A DNA stretch of 36,629 bases, from assembly GCA_001795455.1 (NCBI GenBank), contig MGPB01000019.1:1-36629 (forward strand). The letters are read 5' to 3'. This document shows positions 1-7,973 of the stretch, one piece after another. Source of the DNA: Curvibacter sp. GWA2_63_95. GTDB taxonomy: Bacteria; Pseudomonadota; Gammaproteobacteria; Burkholderiales; Burkholderiaceae_C. The notes under the pieces were generated by a model. That model was not told the origin of the DNA and searched no databases. It worked only from the letters and a program-made list of their open reading frames with translations. The position numbers and the translations under genes are program-made. Within the stretch, counting starts at the first letter, position 1, and each line of letters opens with the position of its first letter.

Positions 1-1008
1 GGCGGCGCGGGCGGAGTCGGCGTTTTGTTTGACGGTGGAGCCCAGTTCTTCCATGCTGGCGGCGGTTTCTTCCAGCGCGCTGGCTTGTTGTTCGGTGCGT
101 GCGCTCAGGTCGTGGTTGCCTTGCGCTATTTCGGCGCTGGCGGTGGCAACGGATTCGCTGCCGCTGCGTACGTTGGCGACGACTTGTACCAGCTGGGTTT
201 GCATGCGGTCCAGGCTGCCCAGGAGCTCGCCCATTTCGTCTTTGCCCTGCACCTGCACACGACGGGTGAGGTCCCCTTCGGCAATACTTTGGGCCAAGGC
301 CACGGCCTGTTTCACCGGTTCAATCACACTGCGGGGAATCAACCAAATCAAGGCGCCCCCCACCACCAGGCTCACCACCAATGCCACCAGCATGGTGTTT
401 TCTGCAGCGTTCACCTTGTCGGCCACCGCAGTGGCGGCTTCGGCGGTGCCCTTCAGGTTGAACTGGAGAATGGCTTCCATGGCCGCGTGGGCTTGCCGAA
501 AGGTATTGGGCCCCTTGTTGGCATACTCCTGCCGCACCGACAGCAACACATTGTCATCCCCCATGGCGTCTTCCACCGCCTGGGTACTGGCCTTGGCCAC
601 GGCAAAGTAAGCGTCGCGCTTGGCCTGGTAATCGGCGTACAACGCCTTCTCGGCATTGCCCTGCGCGGAGCTTGCGTCCGAATAGGTCAGCAGCGTGGCC
701 GCGTAGATCTCGGTGGCCTTGGCCAAGCTGGACTCCAACTCCTCGGTTTTCTTTTGAAAACTCACGGCATCCAGACTGCCCTGCACCGCCAAGCGGTCAT
801 TGGTCACCAGCGAATGTTCGGACAAAAAACTCTTCATGTGGCCCAGGTTCTCGATGGCGGGAATCCAGGAGGTCGCCACCTCGCCGGCTTCGTATTTGAC
901 CGAGATGTTTTGGTACAGGGAATTGGCCGCGCTCAGCACGGCAAGCAAAAGAATGGCCGCGAGTCCAACAGTGATGCGCGCGCGGATGCCGAATTGATGA
1001 AGGCTCAT
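1..1008 (-). CDS. methyl-accepting chemotaxis protein, 3' end cut by window edge
   Basis: Inner-membrane chemoreceptor; 336 residues are visible and the C-terminal signalling part lies outside the window. Seen: a short cytoplasmic start, TM1 at about residues 11-30, a helical periplasmic sensor domain (about 31-203, four-helix-bundle type), TM2 at about 205-225, a HAMP domain at about 226-280, and the first part of the coiled-coil signalling domain, with the MCP-typical segments [19 protein letters not shown] and [12 protein letters not shown]. The start at 1008 gives a proper N-terminal membrane anchor; no strong ribosome binding site precedes it. It lies downstream of a second chemoreceptor on the same strand, 239 bases away, and its signalling segment is close in sequence to that neighbour, so the two look like paralogues. 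The ligand cannot be told from sequence. Confidence 0.93.
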   Translation of the reverse strand, partial: MSLHQFGIRARITVGLAAILLLAVLSAANSLYQNISVKYEAGEVATSWIPAIENLGHMKSFLSEHSLVTNDRLAVQGSLDAVSFQKKTEELESSLAKATEIYAATLLTYSDASSAQGNAEKALYADYQAKRDAYFAVAKASTQAVEDAMGDDNVLLSVRQEYANKGPNTFRQAHAAMEAILQFNLKGTAEAATAVADKVNAAENTMLVALVVSLVVGGALIWLIPRSVIEPVKQAVALAQSIAEGDLTRRVQVQGKDEMGELLGSLDRMQTQLVQVVANVRSGSESVATASAEIAQGNHDLSARTEQQASALEETAASMEELGSTVKQNADSARAA

Positions 1009-1190
1009 AGCGTCTTTGGGGTAGTGGGGGTGGAGGGAAGCGAATTGCCGGGTGACGGGAGAACGGATGGCGTGGTGCTTGTATCGGCATCCGGCACCGT
1101 TTCTGGAATGCCCCACGTCCCGCAACATGCGTGCCAAACGAAGAAACGCCCTGGTCCGCCAAGGACGAGAGCGTTTCTGGGAATGGAAAT

Positions 1191-1254
1191 GCTATGAATT
1201 CAGTAGCTGCTTGCGCAATATCCACGGGCGCAAAAGCACTATTTGGCTTAAAAA
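1191..1254 (+). repeat. dispersed ~60-bp element, copy A
   Basis: One of five related copies in the window, all built as GCTAT-(8-10)-AGCT-(4-5)-GCGCA-(10-13)-GGC-(7-9)-ATTTGGC-like. This copy contains AGCTGCTTGCGCAATATCC and overlaps the stop codon of the chemoreceptor gene that ends at 1248. Its plus-strand frame is open and reads as a small hydrophobic peptide ([17 protein letters not shown]), as in copies B and C. Confidence 0.75.
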
Positions 1255-3062
1255 GTTTCCCAATCGTCGTCTCCACCGGCGGGGGTCACCTTGGTACTGG
1301 TCTTGGGGGCCATGGCGGTCAACACCGGTGCAGTCTTGACGGCACTGGGCGTCGGCTTGGGTGCCACGGGTTTGGACATAGCCGCCCTGGCCGGACTCGC
1401 TGCGGGCTTGCCATCGGTACGGCGCTCTGGACCTTTGAAGCCCAAGGCCGGTGTGCCACTGCGCACAGCGGCTTTGGCGGGCACTGGCGCCGGGGTGGCT
1501 CGCGTGGCATGGCCTTGGTCTGCCGCCGACAACTTGAACACCGCCACCGTCTGCACCAGGTCGCTGGCCTGGCTCTTGAGGCTGCTGGCCGCCGCTGCCA
1601 TCTCTTCCACCAACGCGGCGTTCTGCTGCGTGACCTGGTCCATCTGGGTGATGGCTTCACCCACCTGGCCCACGCCCGCGCTTTGTTCGCTGCTGGCCGC
1701 GCTGATCTCGCCCATGATGTCGGTCACGCGCCGGATACTGCTCACCACTTCGGTCATGGTGCTGCCGGCCTTGTCCACCAGCGCCGTGCCTTGTTCGACC
1801 CGCTCCACACTGGAGTTGATGAGGGTTTTGATTTCTTTGGCGGCTTCGCCGCTGCGGCCTGCGAGGGATCGCACTTCACTGGCCACCACCGCAAACCCCC
1901 GGCCCTGTTCTCCGGCCCGGGCGGCTTCCACGGCAGCATTGAGGGCCAGGATGTTGGTCTGGAAGGCGATACCGTCGATGACGCTGATGATGTCGCTGAT
2001 CTTGCGGCTGGCCTCGTTGATGCCCTTCATGGTTTCCACCACTTCGTGGACCACCTCACCACCCTGCACCGCTACCGTGGAGGCGCTCATGGCCAGTTGA
2101 TTGGCTTGCCGGGCGTTGTCGGCGTTTTGTTTGACGGCGGAGTTGAGCTCTTCCATGCTGGCCGCGGTTTCTTCCAACGCGCTGGCTTGTTGCTCGGTGC
2201 GCGCGCTCAGGTCGTGGTTGCCCTGCGCAATCTCGGCGCTGGCGGTGGACACCGACTCGGAGCCGCTGCGCACCCTGGACACCACGGACACCAGACTGTC
2301 CTGCATGGCCTTCATGGCCTGCAAGAGTTGACCAATTTCGTCGCGGCTGCTGCTCTGTACTTGTACGGTCAGATTGCCTTCGGCCACATGGCCGGCCACG
2401 TGCAAGGCCTCTGCCAATGGTTTGGTGATGGACCGCGTGATGTAAGCCGCGGCGCCAATGGCCAGGAGCACCGCCACCACCATCGCCACCAGCATCACGT
2501 TGCGGCCCGTCAGATACGCCTCGGCCGACGTTTTCGCTGCGGCCACGGAACCTTCATGGTTCAACAGCACCAGTTTGTTCAAAATTTCAGAGGAGCGCTC
2601 AAAGTTCTTTTTGGACTCACCTTCGAGCAACTGGCGGGCGCCTTCCGCGTCGTTGCGGCGGGAATACTCCTTGACCTCTTGGTGAATCTTCAAATAGGCT
2701 TCGCGTGACGCTAAAAACGCGTCGTAAAGCGCGCGTTCTTCTTTGCTGCTGATCAGTGTTTCGTACTTTGTGCGGCTGGTCTTGATACGCGCCTGGATGC
2801 TCTCCAGGTCCTTCTCGATGTTGGTTTTGGCCGCGTCATCCGTGTTCAGGATGTGCTGCATTTCCGTCGCCCGGTAGTCGGAGATGGCGGTGTTGAGCAG
2901 GTTGACTTCTTCGACGCTGGGCAACCACATGCTGTCCACTTCCGAGGCACTGGCCCGCATGGTGGCCATTTGCACCAGCGCGGCAGACACCACCAGCACC
3001 AGGATGGCCACCAACAGCCCAAATCCGGCATACAGCCGGGTCGCGATCTTCAAATTACCCAT
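1248..3062 (-). CDS. methyl-accepting chemotaxis protein with C-terminal CheR-tether pentapeptide
   Basis: Full-length chemoreceptor of 604 residues. Seen: TM1 at about 12-35, a four-helix-bundle periplasmic sensor (about 36-186), TM2 at about 188-208, HAMP at about 209-262, and the signalling hairpin with its invariant tip around 363-390 ([20 protein letters not shown]). A Pro/Ala/Lys-rich linker of about 70 residues follows, and the protein ends in DDDWETF. The last five residues match the xWxxF tether that recruits the CheR methyltransferase and CheB in enteric Tar/Tsr (NWETF there). The start at 3062 was chosen because GAGGAG lies 6 bases upstream; an earlier frame start ten codons upstream lacks this. 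The FIST gene ends 52 bases upstream on the same strand, so they may be co-transcribed. Confidence 0.95.
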   Translation of the reverse strand: MGNLKIATRLYAGFGLLVAILVLVVSAALVQMATMRASASEVDSMWLPSVEEVNLLNTAISDYRATEMQHILNTDDAAKTNIEKDLESIQARIKTSRTKYETLISSKEERALYDAFLASREAYLKIHQEVKEYSRRNDAEGARQLLEGESKKNFERSSEILNKLVLLNHEGSVAAAKTSAEAYLTGRNVMLVAMVVAVLLAIGAAAYITRSITKPLAEALHVAGHVAEGNLTVQVQSSSRDEIGQLLQAMKAMQDSLVSVVSRVRSGSESVSTASAEIAQGNHDLSARTEQQASALEETAASMEELNSAVKQNADNARQANQLAMSASTVAVQGGEVVHEVVETMKGINEASRKISDIISVIDGIAFQTNILALNAAVEAARAGEQGRGFAVVASEVRSLAGRSGEAAKEIKTLINSSVERVEQGTALVDKAGSTMTEVVSSIRRVTDIMGEISAASSEQSAGVGQVGEAITQMDQVTQQNAALVEEMAAAASSLKSQASDLVQTVAVFKLSAADQGHATRATPAPVPAKAAVRSGTPALGFKGPERRTDGKPAASPARAAMSKPVAPKPTPSAVKTAPVLTAMAPKTSTKVTPAGGDDDWETF

Positions 3063-3114
3063 ACGAAGCTCCTCATCTATTGCCGCACCCAACGATATCC
3101 GAAACCCGCGGGAC

Positions 3115-4389
3115 TTAAGGGCTGGTAAACACGGTCAGTACCCCGGTATATCCAAATAGTTGGTTGCGTGCAATCTCGCCCCCGGCAAAAAAGCCCACCA
3201 GTGGCACGTCGCCCAGCGCCCGGCGCACGATGTGCAGCTCGGCACTGGGCCCGCCAAAATGCGGCCCGCCGCGGCCCGAGCAGCTCACGTACACCGCGCC
3301 CGCAATACGGCGCGCTGGGTGCGGCGCGGCTTCGGCCTCGCTTTGTTGCAGGGCGAAGGCGGTTTCCATCGGCAGCTCCTGCGGCTCCAGTTCCTCGCGC
3401 ACTTCGGCGCAGATGCGCACCAGATCGGCCTGGGCGGCCTCGCGGTTGCGCTGGCAAAAGGCCAGGTGCGCGCCGGTCTGCACCTGGGCCGCGAGGGCAA
3501 TGCCATGGCGCCCCGGGTCCAGGCCAATGATGTGGCGCACCGTCACGTCACTGCCCAGGTTGCCGGTCTGGCGCACCAGCGCGCTGTCGCCCGCCACGCC
3601 CGATGCCGGGGTTTGCACCAGGCCCACCAGCGTGGCGCGCACCACCTCCAGCGCCTCCTGCGGGCGCTCCAGACTGATCCCCAGGTCACGCAGCATCACG
3701 TCCAGCGCCGGCTCGCCGTCCAGGGTGATGACCACGTTGTGGCTCGCCTCGGTGACCACGCGTGCCTTGGACACCGGCTTGCAACCCTGAGTGACGCGCG
3801 ACACCAGGCCCACGCCCGCACCAAAGGCCACGCCGCTCAGGCCACCGTGCAGCACCCCACTGGCCGCACCAAACCCGCTCAGGTTGCCATCGGCCGCCAC
3901 CGCAAACTGCACACTCTGCGTGCGGCTGCTGCTAAGGCCGCCAAACAGGTAACCGGTGTCGGTGCGGGCCGCCATCTCGTCAATCAGCTCCACCAGGTCG
4001 GGCGTCTCGCCATCGGCGTGCACCAGCGCGGTGTGGGCCTCAAAGCCCAGACCCAGCGGTGCAATGCCCGAGAACACACGGTACTCGTCGCTGGGCAGCT
4101 CCAGCAGCATCACCGCCAGGGCCGGCTCGTCAAAGTACTCCACGTTGTTGGCCGCAATGCCCACGCCCACGGTCCCCGACCAATCGGTCACCAGCGGCAG
4201 CTCGCCGCTGAGCATCTCCAGAATGTCTTTGGCGTAGGGTGCGTAGTGGTCGGTGATGTAGAGCAGCGCCAGCGTGGGTGCAGACGCATAACCGTGCAAG
4301 GCCATCTGGGCGCGCAGCTGCGCCAGCACCAGACCCGCCGCCATGGGCCACTGCGGGTGTGTGGCGTGCGCGTACGGAAACAGCTTCAT
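3115..4389 (-). CDS. FIST-domain sensory protein (FIST_N + FIST_C)
   Basis: Predicted soluble signal-transduction protein of 424 residues with no signal peptide or membrane segment. The N-terminal FIST part carries features such as [19 protein letters not shown] and [20 protein letters not shown]; the C-terminal FIST_C part ends with [20 protein letters not shown] and a final GYTGVL segment, all typical of the family. FIST proteins are thought to bind small ligands such as amino acids and to work with chemotaxis or two-component systems; that role is family knowledge and not shown here. AGGGGTGGG precedes the start. It sits 30 bases after a phasin-like gene and 52 bases before a chemoreceptor gene, all on one strand, which suggests a sensory link with the chemoreceptor. 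Confidence 0.88.
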   Translation of the reverse strand: MKLFPYAHATHPQWPMAAGLVLAQLRAQMALHGYASAPTLALLYITDHYAPYAKDILEMLSGELPLVTDWSGTVGVGIAANNVEYFDEPALAVMLLELPSDEYRVFSGIAPLGLGFEAHTALVHADGETPDLVELIDEMAARTDTGYLFGGLSSSRTQSVQFAVAADGNLSGFGAASGVLHGGLSGVAFGAGVGLVSRVTQGCKPVSKARVVTEASHNVVITLDGEPALDVMLRDLGISLERPQEALEVVRATLVGLVQTPASGVAGDSALVRQTGNLGSDVTVRHIIGLDPGRHGIALAAQVQTGAHLAFCQRNREAAQADLVRICAEVREELEPQELPMETAFALQQSEAEAAPHPARRIAGAVYVSCSGRGGPHFGGPSAELHIVRRALGDVPLVGFFAGGEIARNQLFGYTGVLTVFTSP

Positions 4390-4419
4390 GCGCCCACCCC
4401 TGGTGAATGTGCCGGGCGC

Positions 4420-5097
4420 CTAGCGGCCGGTGGATTTTTTGGCGGGCGTCTTGCGCACAGCGGGCCGTTTGGCCACGGCCTTCTTGCCTGCGGCCGTGGC
4501 CGACTTGAGGGCTTCTTTGGCCAAACCGGTGGCCATGTTTTTGGTCATGTCCACCGCAGTTTTGGTGGTGGCCTCTTTCATGGCGCTGGCGGCAATGTTC
4601 TGGAACTGCTGGGTGAGCGAACCCCACAGCTGCAGCGGATCCACCAGCCCCGGCACACCGGCGGCCTTGGCCGCGCCTTTGGCATCGCCCTTGCTGGCGC
4701 TGCTGGCTACATCCGACAGGGTTTTGGCCGTGCTGGCGGCTTTTTCGGTCACGCTGTGCACACCGGATGCAATCGAATCCGCCGCCTTGAGCTTGAGCGC
4801 ATTGGTCACATCGCCCAGGTTGAAGTTCATGCCCTTGAGGGTCGCCAGGGTCATCTTCTGCACCTCCAGTGCCTGGATGGTGGCGCCCAAAGCACGCGAG
4901 TTTTGCTCCAGCCAGAAGTGCACGTTCTTGAGCTCCTCGATGCGCTTGTCCAGCTCTTCCACATTGAGGGTGGGGGCCACCCAGTTGGCCAGGTTGGGCA
5001 TCTGCGGGATGTTCTGGCTGGCACCTTTGGCCAGGTTTTGCAGGAAATCAAAACCCGGCACGAACTTGCCAAAACCCGAGGTGTCTGAATCGCTCAT
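4420..5097 (-). CDS. phaM: PhaM-like polyhydroxyalkanoate granule-associated protein
   Basis: Protein of 225 residues resembling PhaM of Ralstonia/Cupriavidus. PhaM binds and activates the PHB synthase and tethers granules to the nucleoid. Seen: an N-terminal conserved part with FGKFVPGFDFLQ, a hydrophobic WVAPTLNVEELDKRIEELK segment and a helical block ending QALEVQKMTLATLKGM (to about residue 90). Next comes an Ala/Lys/Ser-rich amphipathic helix region (about 95-195). The basic tail is rich in Lys-Ala-Pro repeats (KKAVAKRPAVRKTPAKKS), like the histone-H1-like DNA-binding tail of PhaM. No other PHA gene is in the window. The functional assignment is by family resemblance; a generic phasin is the alternative. 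Confidence 0.8.
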   Translation of the reverse strand: MSDSDTSGFGKFVPGFDFLQNLAKGASQNIPQMPNLANWVAPTLNVEELDKRIEELKNVHFWLEQNSRALGATIQALEVQKMTLATLKGMNFNLGDVTNALKLKAADSIASGVHSVTEKAASTAKTLSDVASSASKGDAKGAAKAAGVPGLVDPLQLWGSLTQQFQNIAASAMKEATTKTAVDMTKNMATGLAKEALKSATAAGKKAVAKRPAVRKTPAKKSTGR

Positions 5098-5208
5098 GTG
5101 TGCTCCAAAGCCTGGTGGTCAGGCGCTGGCGCACAGCTTACTCCAACGCACGCGGGCTGACGAGGGGAGGCTTCGGACCATGCAGTCTTCAGTACCGGCC
5201 ATCGACAA

Positions 5209-5230
5209 GCGCCGCATTGGGGGGCGGCGC
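5209..5230 (-). terminator. candidate terminator hairpin after the copper chaperone gene
   Basis: A perfect 7-bp inverted repeat, GCGCCGC / GCGGCGC, with an 8-base loop lies 27-48 bases past the stop codon of the PCuAC gene. The following bases on the minus strand (TTGTCG) form only a poor T-tract, so it may be a Rho-assisted end or an mRNA-stabilising hairpin. Confidence 0.35.
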
Positions 5231-5256
5231 ACATGGTGCAGCGCGGATACCGGGCC

Positions 5257-5742
5257 TTATTTGTGCGCACCGTGTCCGTCTTTGGGCGCCATGGCCGCAC
5301 CGGCAGGCGCGGTTTGCAACACCGGAACCCGGATCTCCGATTTGCGCTCAACCCCCTTGGCGTCCTTGAACACCAGGGTCAGGGGGATGGTGGTGTCTTT
5401 CTGCAGGGGCAGCTTCAGGTCCAGCAGCATCACGTGGTAGCCACCGGGTTTGAGCTCCACGGCTTGGCCCGCAGGCAAGTCCAAAGCGGGCACCGCGCGC
5501 ATTTTCATGATGTCACCGTCCATCTTCATCTCATGCACTTCGGCCACTCCGGCCACCGGGGACGAGGCCGACACCAGTTTGGCGTCGTCTTTGGCCGTCA
5601 ATGTCATGAAGGCGCCGCTGGCCTTTTGGCCTTGCACGGTGGCGCGGGCCCAGGCGTTTTTGACCTCGACGGTTTGGGCCCACAGGCTGGTGGACAGGCA
5701 GGCAGCCACGAGGGCAGCGGTACTCAGGCGAACACGGTTCAT
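5257..5742 (-). CDS. PCuAC-family periplasmic copper chaperone
   Basis: Periplasmic Cu(I) chaperone of 161 residues that normally delivers copper to the CuA/CuB centres of cytochrome oxidase. Seen: a Sec signal peptide (residues 1-22, cleavage after SLWA) and one PCuAC domain. The copper motif is exact: H70-X10-M81-X21-H103-X-M105, which is the family signature H(M)X10MX21HXM. The His/Gly-rich tail (GHGAHK) may add metal binding. The start at 5742 is supported by AAGGAG 7 bases upstream; an earlier in-frame start would bury the signal peptide. The YcnI-like gene ends 19 bases upstream, so the two are surely one operon. The domain order and neighbours match known DUF2946-YcnI-PCuAC copper clusters. 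Confidence 0.95.
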   Translation of the reverse strand: MNRVRLSTAALVAACLSTSLWAQTVEVKNAWARATVQGQKASGAFMTLTAKDDAKLVSASSPVAGVAEVHEMKMDGDIMKMRAVPALDLPAGQAVELKPGGYHVMLLDLKLPLQKDTTIPLTLVFKDAKGVERKSEIRVPVLQTAPAGAAMAPKDGHGAHK

Positions 5743-5761
5743 ACAAAGCTCCTTGGAAAAA

Positions 5762-6307
5762 TCAGTGGGCATGGCCGCCAGCGGCTTGCACGTCCAGTAC
5801 ATCGAGACGGGCCGCAGGCGACTTCATGCTGTGGGCGTCCTGGCCCGCGGCGGGGACTTCCACCCAGGCGTTGACACCCTTGGTGCAGCGCTGTACCACC
5901 TTGAACCACAGGGTTCCCGGCTTTTGGGGGGTGGTGCCACGCAACACAAATTCGTCGTAGTGCGCGTCCGGCAAGGCGTCAGCCACCTGGTTGACGGTCC
6001 AGATGATTTCCTGCACGCCCTCCGTGAACTTTTTGCCGTGGGCCTCGTACGGTGTGGCCAGCTTGCCGACCTGGGTGCTCACGGTCCAGCCGGGCTTGAC
6101 CATGGGCTGGGCGCCGTTAAAACCGTCGGGCAGGCTGACCTGGATAGCCGTCGTGGCCGCGCCGTCACAGCCGTGCCCCACCCGCAGTACGGCCTTGTAG
6201 CCAGCGCCGGCCGCAGCCGCCGGGTCTTCCAGGGTTACATGGCCAAATGCAGCCGTAGCGCCCATGAATACTGCGCAGACAGCTATAGATTGAATAGCAC
6301 TTTTCAT
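5762..6307 (-). CDS. YcnI-like copper-binding protein (DUF1775)
   Basis: Periplasmic protein of 181 residues. The Sec signal peptide spans residues 1-22 (cleavage after AFG), leaving a mature protein that begins HVTLEDP. In the studied YcnI of Bacillus, the mature N-terminal histidine forms a mono-histidine-brace copper site; the N-terminal His and following Glu are present here. The rest matches DUF1775: GYKAVLRVGHGCDG, WTVSTQVG, EIIWTVN, DEFVLRG and a WFKVVQRC segment. The protein ends GGHAH. The start at 6307 has GGAG 8 bases upstream. Residues 4-22 are encoded by a copy of the window's dispersed element (6241-6298), so the export signal appears to be built from repeat sequence. It is in an operon with PCuAC (19-base gap). 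Confidence 0.93.
   Translation of the reverse strand: MKSAIQSIAVCAVFMGATAAFGHVTLEDPAAAAGAGYKAVLRVGHGCDGAATTAIQVSLPDGFNGAQPMVKPGWTVSTQVGKLATPYEAHGKKFTEGVQEIIWTVNQVADALPDAHYDEFVLRGTTPQKPGTLWFKVVQRCTKGVNAWVEVPAAGQDAHSMKSPAARLDVLDVQAAGGHAH
6241..6298 (-). repeat. dispersed ~60-bp element, copy B, inside a signal-peptide coding region
   Basis: In minus-strand sense this copy starts GCTATTCAATC, continues AGCTGTCTGCGCAGTATTC and ends ATTTGGCC. It lines up over its full length with copies A and C without large gaps. It lies wholly in the coding part of the YcnI-like gene and covers codons 4-22, stopping at the predicted cleavage site. Confidence 0.7.
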
Positions 6308-6375
6308 TCTCAACTCCGAAACTGGCACGCCACAGCAGCGCTGAAGCAGCCTGGGAACACACCAAAAATTTACGA

Positions 6376-6404
6376 GAAAAAACAAGACAGGCCCACAAGG
6401 GGCC
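6376..6404 (-). terminator. candidate intrinsic terminator or attenuator between DUF2946 and the YcnI-like gene
   Basis: On the minus strand, GGCCC-CTTGT-GGGCC forms a 5-bp GC-rich hairpin at 6390-6404. It is followed directly by a T-rich run (TGTCTTGTTTTTT). The site is 47 bases past the DUF2946 stop and about 70 bases before the next start. It could end the DUF2946 transcript or reduce read-through into the two copper genes. Confidence 0.45.
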
Positions 6405-6450
6405 AGGAGACGCCGCATACGCGTCAGCCTGGAGAGGCCGACCGTGCGAC

Positions 6451-6819
6451 TTAGACGCGTGCGGGAGGGGCGCGGGCGGAAGCCGGGTCCGCCGTGCGCC
6501 AAGTGATGTGGCGAGGGGGTCCGGTGCGCAGCACATCGGTCACAGCCACCGACAGCGCCAAGGCGTCAGCGCTGGCAGGTGGTACACCGACCGGCAAACA
6601 CATCACACAGTCCAGGGTGTGCGCCATAGCAGCAGGCGCGCCGCCGTCCGCAGCATCGGCCGCCACCAGCTTGACGCTGCCACCGGCACTGCACACCAGC
6701 GAAAGCGCCTGGGGATTGACCACCGGCGCCGCCACCGCCACCCCGACGGCCAAGACAAAACACGCCAACATCCAACGGATGAGGGCGCGTGATTGGCGCA
6801 GGGATTGCAGGCTGAACAT
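6451..6819 (-). CDS. DUF2946 family protein, copper-cluster associated
   Basis: Small exported or membrane-anchored protein of 122 residues. Seen: an N-terminal hydrophobic segment with preceding basic residues (SLQSLRQSRALIRWMLACFVLAVGVAVA), a mature part with SLVCSAGGSVKLV, and the family hallmark HTLDCVMCLPVG with a Cys-x2-Cys pair and a nearby His, followed by a Pro-rich end. DUF2946 genes often stand next to copper chaperone and TonB-receptor genes, and the Cys/His motif would suit metal binding; the function is not established. The start at 6819 is the first ATG that gives a clean signal segment, but no ribosome binding site is evident and another start at 6906 is possible. The YcnI and PCuAC genes follow on the same strand after 143 bases. 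Confidence 0.8.
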   Translation of the reverse strand: MFSLQSLRQSRALIRWMLACFVLAVGVAVAAPVVNPQALSLVCSAGGSVKLVAADAADGGAPAAMAHTLDCVMCLPVGVPPASADALALSVAVTDVLRTGPPRHITWRTADPASARAPPARV

Positions 6820-6864
6820 GGCAGGAATTATGGCCCAAGACACACCGCGCGACGAACAGCAGGC

Positions 6865-6878
6865 TTGATTCGCATCAA
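6865..6878. promoter_or_regulatory. FNR/ANR-type box TTGATTCGCATCAA
   Basis: Perfect match to the TTGAT-N4-ATCAA consensus of FNR/ANR oxygen-responsive regulators. It lies in the 129-base region between the divergent DUF2946 gene (start 6819) and the DksA-like gene (start 6949). The centre is 53 bases from the former and 77 from the latter, so it could serve either promoter. No convincing -10 element was matched to it. Confidence 0.6.
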
Positions 6879-6948
6879 AGACGCACGCCGCCGGCAGGCG
6901 GACCATGGAGGCTGAAAACACCCCTTCGGGCGTTTCACGAAAGATGCC

Positions 6949-7308
6949 ATGACCACCCTCGACACCCAGTCTCTTGAAGCCACACTGACCCACAAACGCA
7001 GCGGTTTGCTGGCCCAACTCGCGGCCCTGCGCGGCGGCGCCCCCAGCCGCGCCGAAGCGTCCGAGGCCCACTTTGCGCACCGCGAGGACTCCCAGGCCCA
7101 GACGGCCACCGAGCGGGACCTGGAATTTGCACTGGACGACCACGAAAGCACCGAACTGCGCCGCGTGAACGCAGCCCTGCAGCGCCTGGCCAATGGCAGC
7201 TACGGCCTGTGCGCCGACTGCGGCGTGGCCATTGCCCCGGCACGCCTGCAAGCGGCACCGGAAGCCGAGCGCTGCGTCCCCTGCCAGGAGGCACTGGAAC
7301 GCACCTGA
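6949..7308 (+). CDS. TraR/DksA-type zinc-finger protein
   Basis: Small cytoplasmic protein of 119 residues. Residues about 1-75 are helical and acidic (ERDLEFALDDHESTELRRVN), followed by YGLCADCGVAIAPARLQAAP and CVPCQ. The CxxC-X17-CxxC pattern is the single C4 zinc finger of DksA/TraR proteins, which bind the RNA polymerase secondary channel. At 119 residues it is shorter than DksA (about 150) and lacks the long coiled coil with the DxxDxA tip, so it is a DksA-like paralogue and not DksA itself. The start codon is preceded by a weak GAAAG. It is divergent from the copper genes, with an FNR-type box between. The next gene (MarC family) starts 56 bases downstream. Confidence 0.88.
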   Translation: MTTLDTQSLEATLTHKRSGLLAQLAALRGGAPSRAEASEAHFAHREDSQAQTATERDLEFALDDHESTELRRVNAALQRLANGSYGLCADCGVAIAPARLQAAPEAERCVPCQEALERT

Positions 7309-7364
7309 ACTGCTATTCTCCGGGGCACTGAGAACCTTGCTGCCCACAAGGCAGCCCTGCCCCC

Positions 7365-7973
7365 ATGATGAATTACACCTTTGTCTCCGCCACCATCCTG
7401 CTGATCCTGATCACCGATCCGATTGGCAACATCCCGATCTTTGCGAATGCGCTCAAACACGTGGCGCCCGAGCGGCGGGCCAAGGTCATCCTGCGCGAGA
7501 TCCTGATTGCGTTTGCGCTGCTCTTGACCTTCATGTTTGTAGGCGAGAGCTTCTTGCGTGTGATGAACCTCAGCGAGCTGTCGCTGCAAATCGGCGGCGG
7601 CGTGATCCTGTTTTTGATCGCCCTGCGCATGGTGTTTCCGCCGGCGGCCGCCACCGAGGGCGAAATCATGACCGAACCGCTGATCGTGCCGCTGGCGATT
7701 CCGGCCGTGGCCGGCCCGTCGGCACTGGCCACGGTGCTGCTGCTGGTGTCGCAGCAGCCGGACCGGCGCATGGAATGGATTGGTGCGCTGTGTGTGACCA
7801 TGCTGGTCAGCGCCGTGGTGCTGGTATCGGCCGAGCGCATCCAGCGCATCATCGGCGACCGCCTGGTGGTGGCCGCCGAGCGCCTGATGGGCCTGGTGCT
7901 GGTGTCGGTGGCGATCGAGATGATGCTGCGCGGGGTGAAGACCTTTGCCGTGCAGCTCTCAGCCGCCACTTAA
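7365..7973 (+). CDS. MarC family integral membrane protein
   Basis: Inner-membrane protein of 202 residues with about six transmembrane helices. MarC features seen are the N-terminal FVSATILLILITDPIGNIPIF, the central LQIGGGVILFLIALRM, and the second-half PLIVPLAIPAVAGPSALATV. The physiological role of MarC proteins is unknown; early claims of a role in multiple antibiotic resistance were not upheld. The start is one of two tandem ATG codons (7365 or 7368), with no strong ribosome binding site. It is convergent with the S-formylglutathione hydrolase gene: the two stop codons share TTAA, with TAA on the plus strand at 7971-7973 and TAA on the minus strand at 7972-7970. No terminator separates them. 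Confidence 0.92.
   Translation: MMNYTFVSATILLILITDPIGNIPIFANALKHVAPERRAKVILREILIAFALLLTFMFVGESFLRVMNLSELSLQIGGGVILFLIALRMVFPPAAATEGEIMTEPLIVPLAIPAVAGPSALATVLLLVSQQPDRRMEWIGALCVTMLVSAVVLVSAERIQRIIGDRLVVAAERLMGLVLVSVAIEMMLRGVKTFAVQLSAAT

Noticed and set aside
1081..1088. GCCGATAC on the minus strand upstream of the first chemoreceptor, like a sigma-28 -10 element
   Set aside because: No TAAA-like -35 element lies at the proper distance, so the match is only half a promoter.
1131..2708. 525-codon plus-strand open frame opposite the chemoreceptor gene
   Set aside because: It is a Gly/His-rich shadow of a clear minus-strand chemoreceptor in GC-rich DNA, with no family likeness or ribosome binding site.
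3082..3116. Possible sigma-28 promoter upstream of the second chemoreceptor
   Set aside because: TTAAG and CGGATAT are present but with a spacer several bases too short.
3160..5088. 642-codon plus-strand open frame opposite the FIST and PhaM-like genes
   Set aside because: It runs across two well-supported minus-strand genes and their gap, and its composition is that of an antisense frame.
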